This document shows positions 1 to 11,756 of a stretch of 64,000 bases of DNA, piece by piece. This stretch comes from Setoptus koraiensis. Lineage: Eukaryota; Arthropoda. The stretch covers positions 1,674,001-1,738,000 of the forward strand of contig CM106586.1 of assembly GCA_048013815.1 (NCBI GenBank). The letters run 5' to 3'. Below the pieces are notes generated by a model. That model searched no databases. It was not told the DNA's origin and saw nothing but the letters and a program-made list of their open reading frames with translations. Position 1 is the first letter of the stretch. The number at the start of each line of letters is the position of its first letter. The translations under genes were made by a program, and so were the position numbers.

Positions 1-2
1 CA

Positions 3-42
3 TGTCGACAAAGACTACATCGTTATTTAGATTATCAAAGTC
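3..42 (-). pseudogene. 40 bp fragment copied from RIC8 coding sequence
   Basis: These 40 bases match 48411-48450, inside the RIC8 coding region, at 39 of 40 positions and in the same orientation. The match stops abruptly at 42. Bases 1-2 do not match, but the window edge prevents a firm left boundary. The piece is far too short to act as a gene. It looks like a small templated insertion or the end of a larger decayed copy lying outside the window. Confidence 0.7.
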
Positions 43-240
43 TAGGAATATGTAAGAGTCTAAAATTACAATGTATAACACTGACAAAATATAGTCGAAT
101 ATATATGTGAATATAGTCGAATCACCTGTATTTCGATAATCGGTACATACATCGTACACTGCAAAATGACTTTATTGAATGCCAATAGATGGCGCCTCGA
201 TCGGTGCAAAATTTTATTTGTGCTTCTTCTCCTATATTTC

Positions 241-246
241 TTTATT
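241..246 (-). terminator. Poly(A) signal AATAAA of the Sp-family gene
   Basis: On the minus strand AATAAA begins 6 nt after the TGA stop at 254-252. If used, the 3' UTR would be only about 20-35 nt. No transcript evidence is available. Confidence 0.5.
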
Positions 247-251
247 ATTTC

Positions 252-1463
252 TCAATTTTGTAACGATTTTGTGGATGCGTGAGTTTTCATATGTTTGGTC
301 AGATGATCCGAGCGCATAAATTTCTTGGTACAAATCTGACACAGGAACTTCTTCTCTCCCGTATGGGTCCTGGTGTGTCGGTGTAGTTCGTCGCTACGTG
401 TGAACGCTTTTGTGCACGTGGACCATCCACAAGCGAATGGTTTTTCGCCCGTGTGCCACCTCAAATGGGCCTTCAAATGTGAAGTTTTTCCATATTCTTT
501 GAAGCAACCGGGCACATGACAACAGTGCATGTGCTTCTTAACGGTACCATTTGTGATATCGCCATTGGCACCATTAGTTATGGTGGAAATGGAGAGATCC
601 GGCGGCATTCTTTCCAATTTCAAGCAATTGGGACAATCACAGGTTGCGCGACCAGTTAGGCGACGCTGCAATCTAGTGACAGTTGGCTTGCTTACTGCTG
701 GCTTGGTAGTTGTGGTAGTGTTGTTGTTATGGTGTATTTGTGTGTTATGTAATTGTGTTGGCTGGTTTTGTTGTATTTGTTGTTTGTTGTTTGCTTGAAA
801 CTGTTGGCTTTGCGTATCTTGATTGGCGCCAATGTTGAGCTCAATTTTGATACCATTAGAAGAATAAACACTGGCTGTTTGTTGGCTACTGCTGTTAGGA
901 TTCTGTTGCTGCTGCTGCTGCTGTTGATTCTGGACAGCGATCGGGTGTTGATGTGGAAAGGTGGATGTTGAACAATAGCCAACATTATAAGCAGCAGCAT
1001 AGTTACTGGCATCGTAACTGGTATTTGTGGCCATCATTAATTGTTGCTGATGGTTGCTGTTTAAATGTTGCTGCTCTAAATGATTGCTGCTGAACAGGTG
1101 ATATGGCGTTGCATATCCGTGATGGTGACTTTGTCCACTGATTGTCAGATGGACTTGGTCGTTTGCCTGGTACTGCTGATGAAGCTGTTGCTGGTCGTAT
1201 TGGTGATGTTGGTGCACCATTTGGTGGTGTTGATAATTAGTTGCTGCTTGCTGTTGGGTAGTGGAACCTTGCTGATGGTTGTGGTGCTGATGGCTGTGGT
1301 GCTGATGGTGATGGTTGTATGGGGCCATCATAGTGCTGAAATTGTTTGAATGTGAACCAATCTCTGCAGTCTCATTGCCGGACATGCCGTAGCTTGCAAG
1401 ATGTTGGTGGTGATGATCTGGATGCGATGCCAGTTGTGCAAAATAGCTATCCATGGTAGCCAT
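252..1463 (-). CDS. Sp/Buttonhead-family C2H2 zinc-finger transcription factor
   Basis: The 403 aa single-exon protein is a nuclear DNA-binding regulator of the Sp family. The last about 85 residues carry three C2H2 fingers. Their recognition helices [16 protein letters not shown] and RSDHLTKH are the Sp/KLF triad expected to bind GC or GT boxes. About 30 residues ahead of the fingers lies the Buttonhead box (CDCPNC), which separates Sp factors from KLFs. The N-terminal 270 residues are low-complexity His/Gln/Asn/Ser, as in many arthropod activators. The ATG at 1463-1461 is the first methionine and gives MATMDSYF. I cannot decide by eye between the Sp1-4, Sp5/btd and Sp6-9 groups. The lack of introns recalls fly btd, but this is weak evidence. 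A duplicated 0.9 kb block lies about 400 bp upstream. Confidence 0.93.
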   Translation of the reverse strand: MATMDSYFAQLASHPDHHHQHLASYGMSGNETAEIGSHSNNFSTMMAPYNHHHQHHSHQHHNHQQGSTTQQQAATNYQHHQMVHQHHQYDQQQLHQQYQANDQVHLTISGQSHHHGYATPYHLFSSNHLEQQHLNSNHQQQLMMATNTSYDASNYAAAYNVGYCSTSTFPHQHPIAVQNQQQQQQQQNPNSSSQQTASVYSSNGIKIELNIGANQDTQSQQFQANNKQQIQQNQPTQLHNTQIHHNNNTTTTTKPAVSKPTVTRLQRRLTGRATCDCPNCLKLERMPPDLSISTITNGANGDITNGTVKKHMHCCHVPGCFKEYGKTSHLKAHLRWHTGEKPFACGWSTCTKAFTRSDELHRHTRTHTGEKKFLCQICTKKFMRSDHLTKHMKTHASTKSLQN

Positions 1464-1865
1464 ATTATTACGTTATTATTTTGTCGATGTTGTTGTTATT
1501 ATTGTTCTAAAATAATAGTAATGATAAAAGTAAAGATTAAAAACGTTATAGTTCGAGAATTGTTTGAACTATATTGTTGTGGGCCGAGTGATTGTGCTGT
1601 TGTGCTTGCTTCGATTCGTGCTTCTATGGTCGCGTTTGATGGGCCCGTTCTGCGCATTTGTTCGATGTACGCATGCACTGTGTGCATATATTCGCAACAC
1701 TGAACACTGTACAGTGTGTGTGTGCGTGTGTGTGTGAGGGTGTTGTGATGCGCACATCGAACAAACTCAAACTGCTGACGAAATTCAAAAAGAGCGCCAA
1801 TGAACAAGAGTTCGTCAAAAAGTCTCTCGCAGAGAGATATCAAATTGAGTGACTCACACACAACA

Positions 1866-2776
1866 AATATACAAAATGATGAGTCTAATGTTTAGCTCGA
1901 ATCGATGCTCTCATTAGTAATAATATTACATTACAACATTCTCGTGATAATATATGAAGAATTCGTGCTCCACTCGACGCTGACAACAACACTGGACAAC
2001 AACACTGGACAACGGTGCGTCAATAAAGGTTGTGCCCTGTGTGTTCATTTCGATGGTTATCCGACACCAACTACCGACACCAGTCAACGTTCGAGCAAGC
2101 GAAAGGTGATGTCAATGGTGTGTGTATCGACCTTTCACATGCTCGGCGAATCCTATTCGCGTTGCTATATAAGCGAGCGATATAAGTTAAGAAGTGCTCC
2201 TTCTCATTCTCTGTCAGTGCCATAGCTGATGTCCACAAACAATAATAATTCCATCGCCAGCAAGAGATGATAATTGGAGCACTAACACCAGATGATGGCC
2301 AAAACAACAATGCCAGAGGGCGCAATCATGCCACAATGTTTACTTCTTTTTATCTTCCCCTCCTCTATTCGAAACTAATAAACTCTGCTGTTGTTAGTGT
2401 TGTTGCAATACATAACAACACAGCTAGAGCAAATTTGCTGTTTCTGCTCATACACTACAAATGGTGATGATGCCGATGATTATTATCACTACATGTAAAT
2501 AAGGCATCCATTGTCCATTTGTGCCGCTACATTGTGTGCGACGCTGCAAAAGAGAAAAAGAAAATCAGCGCTAAAAATTAAAATTTTCATACGTGTGTAA
2601 TGTGATCTACATCTTGCTTGCCAGTATATGATAAGGGGAATCACAAGCAACTTGTATAGGCTTAAATGGTTTGCATTTGCCAATTAATTGTTGTTGTTCT
2701 AGTTGTGGTATTATAGTACCACAAGTAACTGCATAAATTGTAAATCTTATAAAGCATCACCGGCTCGATGGGTAAT
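1866..2776 (+). repeat. Copy A of a 0.9 kb duplicated noncoding block
   Basis: This stretch aligns along its full length with 16187-17114 in the same orientation, at high identity by eye, with small indels. Copy A has an extra tandem copy of ACAACACTGG near 1995 and an extra segment near 2150-2175. Copy B has a GC-rich insertion near 17025. No terminal inverted repeats, target-site duplications or coding capacity are obvious. The short open frames in the two copies differ except for a shared end, so translation is doubtful. It is a segmental duplicate or an unrecognised non-autonomous repeat. Confidence 0.88.
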
Positions 2777-4200
2777 ATACGCCAATGATTGGTGTTTGCA
2801 TAATGATGATTGATCAATTATTGCACAACGAACCAATAGTGTACTTATTCGCTAATGGGCTCATGTTTGCTCCCTGTTTGTGGCAGTAATCATACTTTCA
2901 TTCCAATCCGTCCGGCTAGCCAGCAACAGCAACACTAACAATGACCCTAACAACAGCGGCGCGAACAATATTGCTAGTGTATCGGCAGAATTGATTTTTG
3001 GCGTGATCAAGTGATCTATTGATCAATGGTGGCTTATGGCTCAACAGTTGCTTGCCTACAACAACAACAGTTCACCAAACACAACACACATAGAATAAAA
3101 CTAAAATCAATAACGATATCGATTGATTTGGCAACTCATGCATCAATTGTCAGATATTTTGTCCGCTACAGTTGCATCAGCATATCATCTCTCGCTTGGT
3201 AGGTCTGGCTCTTTTCTTTAGTTTTCGTCTAGACATGACGAGCCAGAATGACGGAAATCACAACAACATATAACACTGCAACAAGACCTCCCCATCGTCA
3301 TTGTATATTATTTAATGGCGGCTATTATGCGACGACTATTCATGCGTTTCTTGCGTGCTATTAATTTCATAATAGCCATAACTCATAGATAGACGTAACA
3401 TAGAGGTTGCTAAGGTACACGACCATTAATCATGCTCATCACTCTTGTGCCTGTTGTTATGTTGTTCATATTAGGACAGATGCTGTTGTCGAGATCTAAT
3501 TATGAGTCATGCACCACGCTTCGTGTTTTTATGTAAAAACAACAACAACAACAAGTATGGCACAATTGTATGCTAACATGGCTCTATCTAGTGATGTAGA
3601 CCTAGTGGTCATTTGTCCCGTGTTTCCATTTGCCATCAATCACCACAGTGGCCAATAAGCGATGATTAGAGGTCATCGCTATTCATTGTCGATGATGACG
3701 CCGATTCGATGGTGTGACGTGGTGTCTACGATGCATGATGCCGTGTTGTTACATCATTCACTGCTTGTATTATCACTACTTCTATCAAGATAAAATAATC
3801 GCAACAATTCAACGCAACGAGCCAACGAAACAACGACTCCCTGTGTCAGTACAATGGCTTCAACACAGACTAATTATCCATGTTGCCTCGACGCTAACAA
3901 TAATTAAATAAGCAGCAGCAACAATAACAGCCTCTAGACACGAAGACTTTTCTTGTCAGTCGTCAATCAATCGTCCAAGTCAGAGTTACACTCAGAGTCA
4001 AGTTCAAATAATCGCTGCAGCCAGACGTCGCATTGGTTGTCAATATCGTACTTTGGCCAACAAAATCGCAACCGGTCAGTTCGATCATGTCGACTATGTC
4101 CATCGAGTAACAGCAGCATCCTTGTTCCAGATCAGCCTCGCATGGACAGGATAAGTTGTTGGAGCACACACACACTAACTCAATCGACTAACTTAATTGG

Positions 4201-4222
4201 CTCTCTCTCTCTCTCTCTCTCT
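4201..4222. repeat. (CT)11 microsatellite
   Basis: Uninterrupted CT dinucleotide tract. Confidence 0.95.
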
Positions 4223-5107
4223 TTTCACCGGGCGCTTAACAGCAAAATGATCACTCGTATGTCTGTCTATATTTGTGTCCATGTGAGCCGGTGCTGGCGG
4301 TGGTGTTGTTCATTAATTATTGCCGTTGCTAGTTGTCTACCACCGAACAACAAAACGATACTAATAATAATAATCATAATTTATGTTAATTTGTTTCTTG
4401 TATTTTCTTTTTGCTCTCTTCTGCTTCCTCAGTTGGTGAGAGAGAGTCAATATAAAAGAAAATTAATAGCCTAGGCGTTCATTAGTCGGCGCCAGATAGT
4501 GTGTAGTGGACGCTCGAACCCTTTGCTGTTCTTTAGTCCCACCGACACTACCTGTGTTTGTGTGTAAAAATATTAAAAGACAATGCTGCCATGTTGTAGT
4601 AACATCACTCTTGAAATGCGTGTGGCTCAAGCCTGTCGGTGTGCAACAAACAAACAAGTTGGACAGGTGAACAATACTCTACGAGTCATCGATTGTTGTT
4701 GCCGTTGCCGTTGTTGTTATCTCTATACAAATGAGCGTCGACTATTAACATGATGGAAACATGAACATGAAAATCGTGATCTACTTTACAAAACTAACAT
4801 TGACTTGCACGTACTACGCGTACAGCAACTACTACTACTACCATTACTAGTCGCTGCTAATTGTGAAAAGAGTTGAGCCTTCCTCGTCATATTGTTGATG
4901 CTGCCGATGAGGGCTGCTTCTGACACATTAATAATATATTTAAAAGGCCAACAATGTACAGCATATATAGCACAGGTGATACAGTACGAGCCGAAAGCGG
5001 CTTCTTTTGTTATGGACGCCGGCGCCACCTATTGTCTCGCTTGTTGGCGGCTGATCAGATGTGTTCTTTGGGTCCGATTCGCCACACTTAAGAGCAGTGA
5101 TTTTTAA

Positions 5108-5144
5108 AAACAATACCCATCTTCAAAGATGATTGGTATTGTTT
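5108..5144. repeat. Short inverted repeat (hairpin)
   Basis: Outer arms AAACAATACC and GGTATTGTTT pair perfectly over 10 bp. Inner arms CATCTT and AAGATG add up to 6 pairs around a tiny loop, with a 3-nt bulge. It lies 160 bp from the B4GALT7 fossil. It is too short for a typical miRNA precursor. Confidence 0.7.
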
Positions 5145-5176
5145 CTGAAACGCCTGTCAGTCCTTCTCGGGTAGAA

Positions 5177-5196
5177 CTCTCTCTCTCTCTCTCTCT
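5177..5196. repeat. (CT)10 microsatellite
   Basis: Uninterrupted CT dinucleotide tract. Confidence 0.95.
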
Positions 5197-5303
5197 GCCT
5201 TCAAAGTACTTTGCAACTTTCTCTCGCCGCACTTGTTTGATATCGGTGCCATAGCGATATTTATAAACTTAGGAGCAGTTTGCCTCACTCTTTACCTCTC
5301 ACC

Positions 5304-5510
5304 TCTAGACCCCAACCGATATAACGACTAGACATTCTATTGATGAGCTCCAAATGTAGATCCTCGATGCTGATTAGTTGTCGTGGTTGTAAATTTGGTG
5401 ATATCGCGGCGAAGAAATATGGTTTCGCCCTCCATACGGGTGAACGTGTAAGAGCAATCAATTCGGAGGTGACAAATCTACATCGTGATTGGCTATAGAG
5501 TCAATTATCG
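5304..5510 (-). pseudogene. Fossil fragment of B4GALT7
   Basis: About 207 bp align with 22605-22823 of the intact B4GALT7 gene in this window, in the same orientation, with many substitutions and a net loss of about a dozen bases. The source segment encodes the catalytic core from the donor-binding DVD region to just past the FGWGLED motif. Only this internal piece is present, with no start or C-terminus. The substitutions and net deletion point to a non-functional remnant older than the RIC8 fragment. The source gene has no introns here, so retroposition and DNA-level duplication cannot be told apart by intron loss. Confidence 0.85.
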
Positions 5511-7664
5511 AAATCGAGGGCAGCCTAGGCTTGCTTATGCGTGTGCCCCTTAGTGTAGCTGGCACAGTCTCTGAATCGCCTACTGAAGTTAATGACTTCC
5601 AAAACGACAATGTATTTGTGTGAGCTAGAGTACCCAATGAACACAGTCATACACAGACGCAAACTGACCATACAGACATTCGCGCAGCGACGTCAACAAC
5701 GAAAAGTAATCGCTGCATCATCAATAGTAATAATTGATGTTGCTGTTTTGATGTAAGCGACAACCGTCTAGGAACAGCCATAACCAACCATATTGTGGCC
5801 TCAGCTAATGCAAAAAGCACACAACAAGATTAATCAATCGTATCATCTTGCCATCGGAACTTGCTGGTGTGTTCTGTCGGACACAGCTGCCAGACAAACC
5901 GGTTGAGCTTGCCAGATACAAAATAATTCCAGTCCGATTGTTAGAGTTTATCGCAACTAAGTTGCGTCCATGTGTGTTTCAGCATATTCATGCCAGTTAT
6001 ATAAAAATTTCTCGTTATGCTAGTTCGTGTGGGTACGCTGCTGATGTTGTATTGGCCAGAGACGAGAATGGACAGAACTCAGAATGTGTGTACATGTCTG
6101 CCATAACAAATATCCACGCGCCATAATAAAACAATCTACGACTTCAAGGATGAATCGATTATGACCACTGACGTAACACACGCAAAGACAAGTGCTGAAG
6201 CCACAAAAAACCGGCAGCGATAATTTGTTTGTGTGCTGGCCATCGTCGTTCAGCTTACCTGGTCTGACCATCGTCAATATAGTCATAATTAGCTACCATT
6301 CCATTCACAGTGCAACAAGCGCAACTGCAACACATTGTGGCGGCTAAAAGAGCGAAGCAAAGTCAAAATCGATGCGCTTCATCTAGTGGTTGCCTCTTCT
6401 TCTTCTTCCTCCATCTTTGATCTTGTCGGATAAACACTTGAGTCGGTGTTCCAAATTTCATTGTTCTTGGTTAAGGTATAGTCACACATTGTGTATTGTG
6501 CTTTCTTGTGTGTGTGTGTGTGTGTATTGTCCGCTACATCAGTATTGTTTTTTGCTGCTGCTGTTGTTGTTTTCATTATAACTAGTAGCGCACGCATATG
6601 AAAAGAAACAACTATGGTGGCAAAAGACAACATACATACTAATACTAAGCACCAGAAGCATTATAATGGCAATCACTATTAACGTCAATTAACTTTAATC
6701 TGGACATGGTCAGTGTGTGCGCCAGCTGATACTGGCCTGAAGATGATTTTTAAAAGTATGACGGGCCGAACAAGTCACATTTGTATAGTCAAGATTTTCT
6801 TTAAAGTTGTGCGCTTGTTTCAGCCAGCCGTCATACCCATTTTCTGTAGAGTTCTAGATTAGCAGCTCTATCACCTGATGACTATCGACATTAGTGTTGT
6901 TCTGGTGTTAAAACTGCAGCGACAGAAGCAGCAGCAGCAGCGGCAACAGCAACATGGAACGTTAAAACATGGACACACACTGTAGAGAATGATTTCTACA
7001 AATGGTGTATAGTTGCCTTCGAAGAATCGTCCCATCATCGATTCATCATCGTCCAATTCATTCATGTTCACCTTGACACTTTGATTTTCGCATCCTTTTT
7101 GTTTGTTATAGTAATGATTGTTTGCAAGATATGAGCAAGCAGCAACAAAATAGCGAGTGCTGTTGATGTTGTTGGTTTAGTAGTAAGAGTGAGCCTGCCA
7201 TTAATGTATTGGCCAGTATGTTTGTCTGAACACTCTACAGCAACCGTTAGCGGCGACAAGATAAAATGATGCTATCTGGCATGTCAACAACAATGATGAT
7301 CTTGAGTGTGTGTTCTTCTATGAATGACCATATCCATGAATGTATGTATGTATGTATTATTAGCAATATAAAGTATGCATATTGTTTGTTTGTTTGCCTA
7401 TTTGTTTGCTTGTGCGTACGTGTGTCCATAAATACCCAATGTTTATTTATCTCTAGTAGGTGATGATGATCCATCCGAGCTGCTTCCATACTGAGGTGGT
7501 GATAGATGTGTTGAGATATCGCGTTCACTCACGCACTTGTCCTATTTGTAAAACATATTACAATGATAAAAAGTGACCTACATATTAGAACAATGGAGCA
7601 AATATGAATGGCCGCGATACTAATCGATGAAAGTGCATGATGTGATCATGATAAATTACTTATG

Positions 7665-7709
7665 CTCTCTCTCTCTCTCTCTCTCCCTCTGTCTGTCTGT
7701 CTGTCTCTC
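7665..7709. repeat. (CT)10 followed by CTGT-type repeats
   Basis: Ten CT units run into imperfect CTGT units. Confidence 0.9.
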
Positions 7710-8166
7710 CGTCGCTGTTTCTCTGTTGCCAAGACAGTGGAAATTCAGTTCAGGTGAGCAACCATTCATAACTCCTCTCTACTAGCTCGGTGTGTTCCGG
7801 TTGTGATGAAAAATTTGACCAAACAGCAAATATGACATATACGAATGTGAAGTCGACGTGTGTTGTCTCTTGGCAGCTACACGATTATGTGTGTCATATT
7901 CCATGTGAATTTTTGCCATGACTAATGCGAACAGACATTAGGCGATAAATAACAAGCAGTGAAGCCTGGCGAGGTGAGCTGGCGACGGCTCCGGCCAAAT
8001 CATTTTATAATTATACTCATAAGTACGACGATGATAATAATGGAGCCAGTTAGAAAATGGGCAGTGCATAAATAAATAAATGCATGGAAGAAGCGTGATA
8101 AAATTGTTTAAAATTTATGTGCCAGTGGTAAGCCTTTCCCTTTCATGGGCGCATCGGGCCATCGCT

Positions 8167-8214
8167 GTTAGCATTGGTGTTAGCATCGGTGTTAGCATCG
8201 GTGTTCGCATTGGT
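8167..8214. repeat. 12-bp tandem repeat, 4 units
   Basis: Four units of GTTAGCATCGGT with one or two substitutions each. Confidence 0.9.
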
Positions 8215-9709
8215 GTGTGAGTGGGCCGGCGGGCAACCGAGTCACACACGCTGATTGATTCATTCATCGCGCCTATAAGCTGAATCGAATCGAATTGTTT
8301 TCGTCGTCCACTCATCACATTTGTGCATTATTCTATATTCTATGTGATTGCTTCGGCGTTGCTTCGTGCACCAACGTCGAACCCACAGCAAAGTTTATGT
8401 GAAATAGCCAATTGTATTGGTAATAGTTGGTTGAAGTGCCACCGTCGACAGCATGGCTTGTCGTTGTGTGTAGCAAGGTCAGCATTTGGGCACATTGGCA
8501 CACTGACACGCACACTCGGCAATAAAAAAGGATGGCGATTGTGGCAACGGAAATGCGTGTGCCGGCTACAACAATGTCCAACTGTACGAATTGAAATTAT
8601 TATTATTGTTGTTGTTGTTGTTGTTCTATGCACATGTCAATAATAATGGCGCCGACAGCATCGCAATTGGCTCTTTGTTGTTAATTCTATTAACATTGTA
8701 CCTTCGCCATTACAGTGTATGTACAGTATAGTTTGTACAACATGTTGCTCATATAGGGTGTCTTAATCAAGCCAGCATAGTCCAGAAACACATGTGCAGC
8801 ACACAAGCACAGACAGTGCAAAGTAGTTTTATGTGCTGCTGTTGTACCACGACAATAAACACGCTCAAAGTCAAGCTACGCTCGAACTGTGCGATTCAAG
8901 CGGCACAGGTTTTTCTGATGCACCTAAATTAGTTTACAAAAAGTCCACGAGAGCCGCGCTGCAGTGCATTCTTCGTTGAACAAAGTGTGAGCAGCGCCTC
9001 TGTTGGATATTTCATAAACCATCGGTGCACATTGGAAGCAGCGCGCAGTGTTTGTGTGAAGACAATGCACTGTGGAAGGTAGCGTAGCATAATCTGTACG
9101 CAAACATTCTGTAATAATTATTTTACAGTCAACACACTGTCACTATATTGTGCGATAACGCCTCAACGTGTTGCTACACGACCTACCCATTGGTTGGTAC
9201 ACGGCGACGATTCGTCGATTGGTTGCTTAACTAACGAATGCACGATGCACGAGACAAAAGTTGGCATAAACACACAACTTGACACTCAAATCGAATCGAT
9301 AGCGAGCTCGTTGTTTGCCTGATAACCGTTGTTATCAACACCAACGTGCGTGTGTTTAAACAAACAATTTAATCGTCATCTAATGAATAATTTATTCTGT
9401 TGATATCTATCCATTTTATGCAACGCGCCCCCCCCCCACTCACCTCTCCCCTTTTCCCCATCACTGAATTCACTTCACCTCTTGGCCCAATTTCTTACCT
9501 GGTCTCAGGTCTGGCCAATCCAACAACAGATCTATGTTGCACTTAATCTTGTTATCCGCGATACATTTTCGCGCGCCTTTCATCATCCATCATATAATCT
9601 GTTAATTGTTGTTTTTTGCAATCAACGCTCCACTACTGCATCTAGCGAAATAGCGTATAAATTTATAAAAATTAATATCAAAAATTAATAAAGCGACACA
9701 AAATACATC

Positions 9710-11756
9710 ATGTTCGCGGCACCAACCTCGTCGGGCTACCTGGGCGGATTCCGCACCAACGATCTGCATTGGTCTGACACTGACAAGTGTGTCATGCGTC
9801 AACGGATTAGCTATTTTGATTTGGTGAGACAACGCGCTGAACAGCAAGAGGCCAACAGGCGACGAATGAAACTTGTCACATTTCTGCTCACTTGGGTGGT
9901 GATGGTTCCTCCTCGTGATCACGTGATCACATTGAAATGGAAACTACTCTTGTGGACAAGAACAACAATTTATTTCTACATTTTATCCAAGTTATTATCT
10001 ACAATATTTTATCCTGATCAACTCATGCCCATATACGGCGATGCTGGCTTCAGTTTTGGACATCTCAAACTCATCATGTATCTAACTTGTGCCGGCGTGT
10101 CCACCTTCATGCACGCAAATAGTTTTCTATTTCGAAGAAATTTCGATTGGACCTTCTACGACACACTGGCAGACGACGGATCGGATCACAATCTCGTCTA
10201 TAACGATGAGGCCATACTTAAAACAAAACTGAAAAAGCCCAACTTTTCATCCGATTTACTAATTGAGGATGACATCTTGAATGGCATGAACAATAGAAAT
10301 TTGTTGCACGACAAAGGCAACCTGTATCTAGTTTCTTCGCATTTCTATCTCACAAAACATACCAATGATGCCTCAGCTCGGGACACCAACTCGAGACCTT
10401 TGTCACCTACAATGATACAGCGCACCGACGAAGACGTGCAACCATATGCAGAAAAGAGTTTTTTCTCATTCAGAGGAAATCGGGTTGCCCATGAAAATCA
10501 AGCACCCAAATATCCCACCACGAACGAAGTGAAAGTGAAAGTCAACGCTGATGAAGCTGATGAGCAAGATATCATAAAATCGTGGCGCTATATTGTGAGG
10601 CTACAATTCCGGCAGATGCTGAGAGTGTGCAGATTCGATCACATGCACGATAGTGGCGTTTTCGCTGGCAAAGCAACTGTAATCGGTATAATGGTTCAGA
10701 CAGTTTTTATGTCATTGCTCTACTTTGGTGCTTACTTTTTCATTGATCGTAACAAATTTAAACAACAATATCCTCAAATGAACGAATCAATACAGATCTT
10801 ATATTTGCTTGAATTCTGGTATCTCTATTTAGAGATGATTATTTCAGCTCTAGTATTTCTGATTATGTATCTGTTATCATGCATTCACGGTATTGAGTTG
10901 AGCGAAAAATTGTATTTACAATTGAAGTTATGCGCAGATGAATGCTACGAGATGTTTGGCAGTCTCCATTCAGATCAAACATATGCATCGGAAACGCACG
11001 AATTCAACACGAAGAAAGAGAATGATACTTGCGAAGATCCTCTCTGTTTTCATCCTAATAGTCACAACGAACTATACAAACTACATCAAAGAATAGTATG
11101 GCTCCTAAACAGTATTCAGATGTATTCTTTTTACCTTTCGGACAGAACAAGGATCTGGGTTTTTTTCTTGAGTGGTGGAGTGTTGATTGTGAATTTCCTT
11201 TTCATATCCATTACCTGGCAGATGACACTTGTCATAACAGAACTGAAGGAAAGTAGCGCAGCACTTCTAAGAGTTCTTGCAGGAGCGATGTCACCTCTTT
11301 TTTATTACTGTTTCTTGGCAGCGATTTGTACAAAAACAGGAGAACTGCACCACAAGGTAAGCGCTTAACACTTGACCATTATAATTGTTTGCAACAACCT
11401 CTTATGGTTTTAGACATTAAGTGCAAATCTTATTTTAATTGTCTAGTTCGAGAAATTCGACATTCCTATACGCACGATTGAGGCCCTGCTACCAGCATAC
11501 GGTCGATTCAAAGAATTGAAATCCATAATAAGAATCAAAGGGAATATGTGGAAGAGGCGTGCCCGTACCTCCATATTGGGTATTTTACCCTTGACCAAAA
11601 TGACTATGTTTCTAGTGAGTTGCTGCATCGCTTAAGAACTCTTCCTAACAGTCGATGCCCAATACTAACGTATAACCTGTTCTAAATTACCCATAGGCTC
11701 TTTCATGGTCAGGTAGTATTATATTGGCTTTGAGGCAAGGATTTGTCTATATGTAG
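9710..11756 (+). CDS. Gustatory-receptor-like seven-transmembrane chemoreceptor
   Basis: Three exons (9710-11356, 11447-11614, 11697-11756) join in phase 0 to give 624 aa. Introns of 90 and 82 bp have GT-AG ends (GTAAGC/CTAG and GTGAGT/ATAG). The protein has several hydrophobic segments, a long soluble loop at about residues 170-290, and a C-terminal unit GILPLTKMTMFL followed by a final short membrane helix. That unit resembles TM7 of arthropod gustatory receptors, and phase-0 introns near the 3' end are a known trait of that family. The usual C-terminal TYhhhhhQF signature is not clear, so the receptor is divergent. It would be a plasma-membrane, ligand-gated cation channel of sensory cells (family knowledge). 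The ATG at 9710 follows an AT-rich leader. It could instead be another lineage-specific 7TM family. Confidence 0.68.

Larger units (their letters stand above)
2777..5303. other. Noncoding stretch between duplicated block and B4GALT7 fossil
   Basis: No open frame resembles a known protein. The DNA is AT-rich with many ACAACA/TTGTTG words, one (CT)11 tract and a hairpin at 5108-5144. Its position upstream of the minus-strand Sp gene would suit regulatory DNA, but no specific site can be supported. Confidence 0.5.
5511..9709. other. Noncoding stretch upstream of the gustatory receptor gene
   Basis: No recognisable coding sequence. It contains CT and CTGT tracts, a 12-bp minisatellite at 8167-8214, and a run of C (about 9427-9437). 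Open frames here are short, overlap on both strands and resemble nothing I know. Confidence 0.5.

Noticed and set aside
529-1703. Plus-strand open frames opposite the Sp gene
   Set aside because: They are shadows of the His/Gln-rich coding repeats on the minus strand and have no family match.
2166-2219. TATATAAG and TATAAG motifs followed by TCATTC/TCAGTG initiator-like sites
   Set aside because: The spacing of about 35-40 bp is longer than the usual 30-31, and the partner copy lacks the first TATA, so a promoter call is not justified.
2267-2467. Small open frame shared at its end with 16592-16786 in the duplicated block
   Set aside because: Only the last part is shared and the starts differ by frame-changing indels, so selection for a protein is not supported.
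7100-7530. Antisense short frames rich in Thr/Asn/His
   Set aside because: Low-complexity reading of ACA/TTG and CA repeats with no conserved domain.
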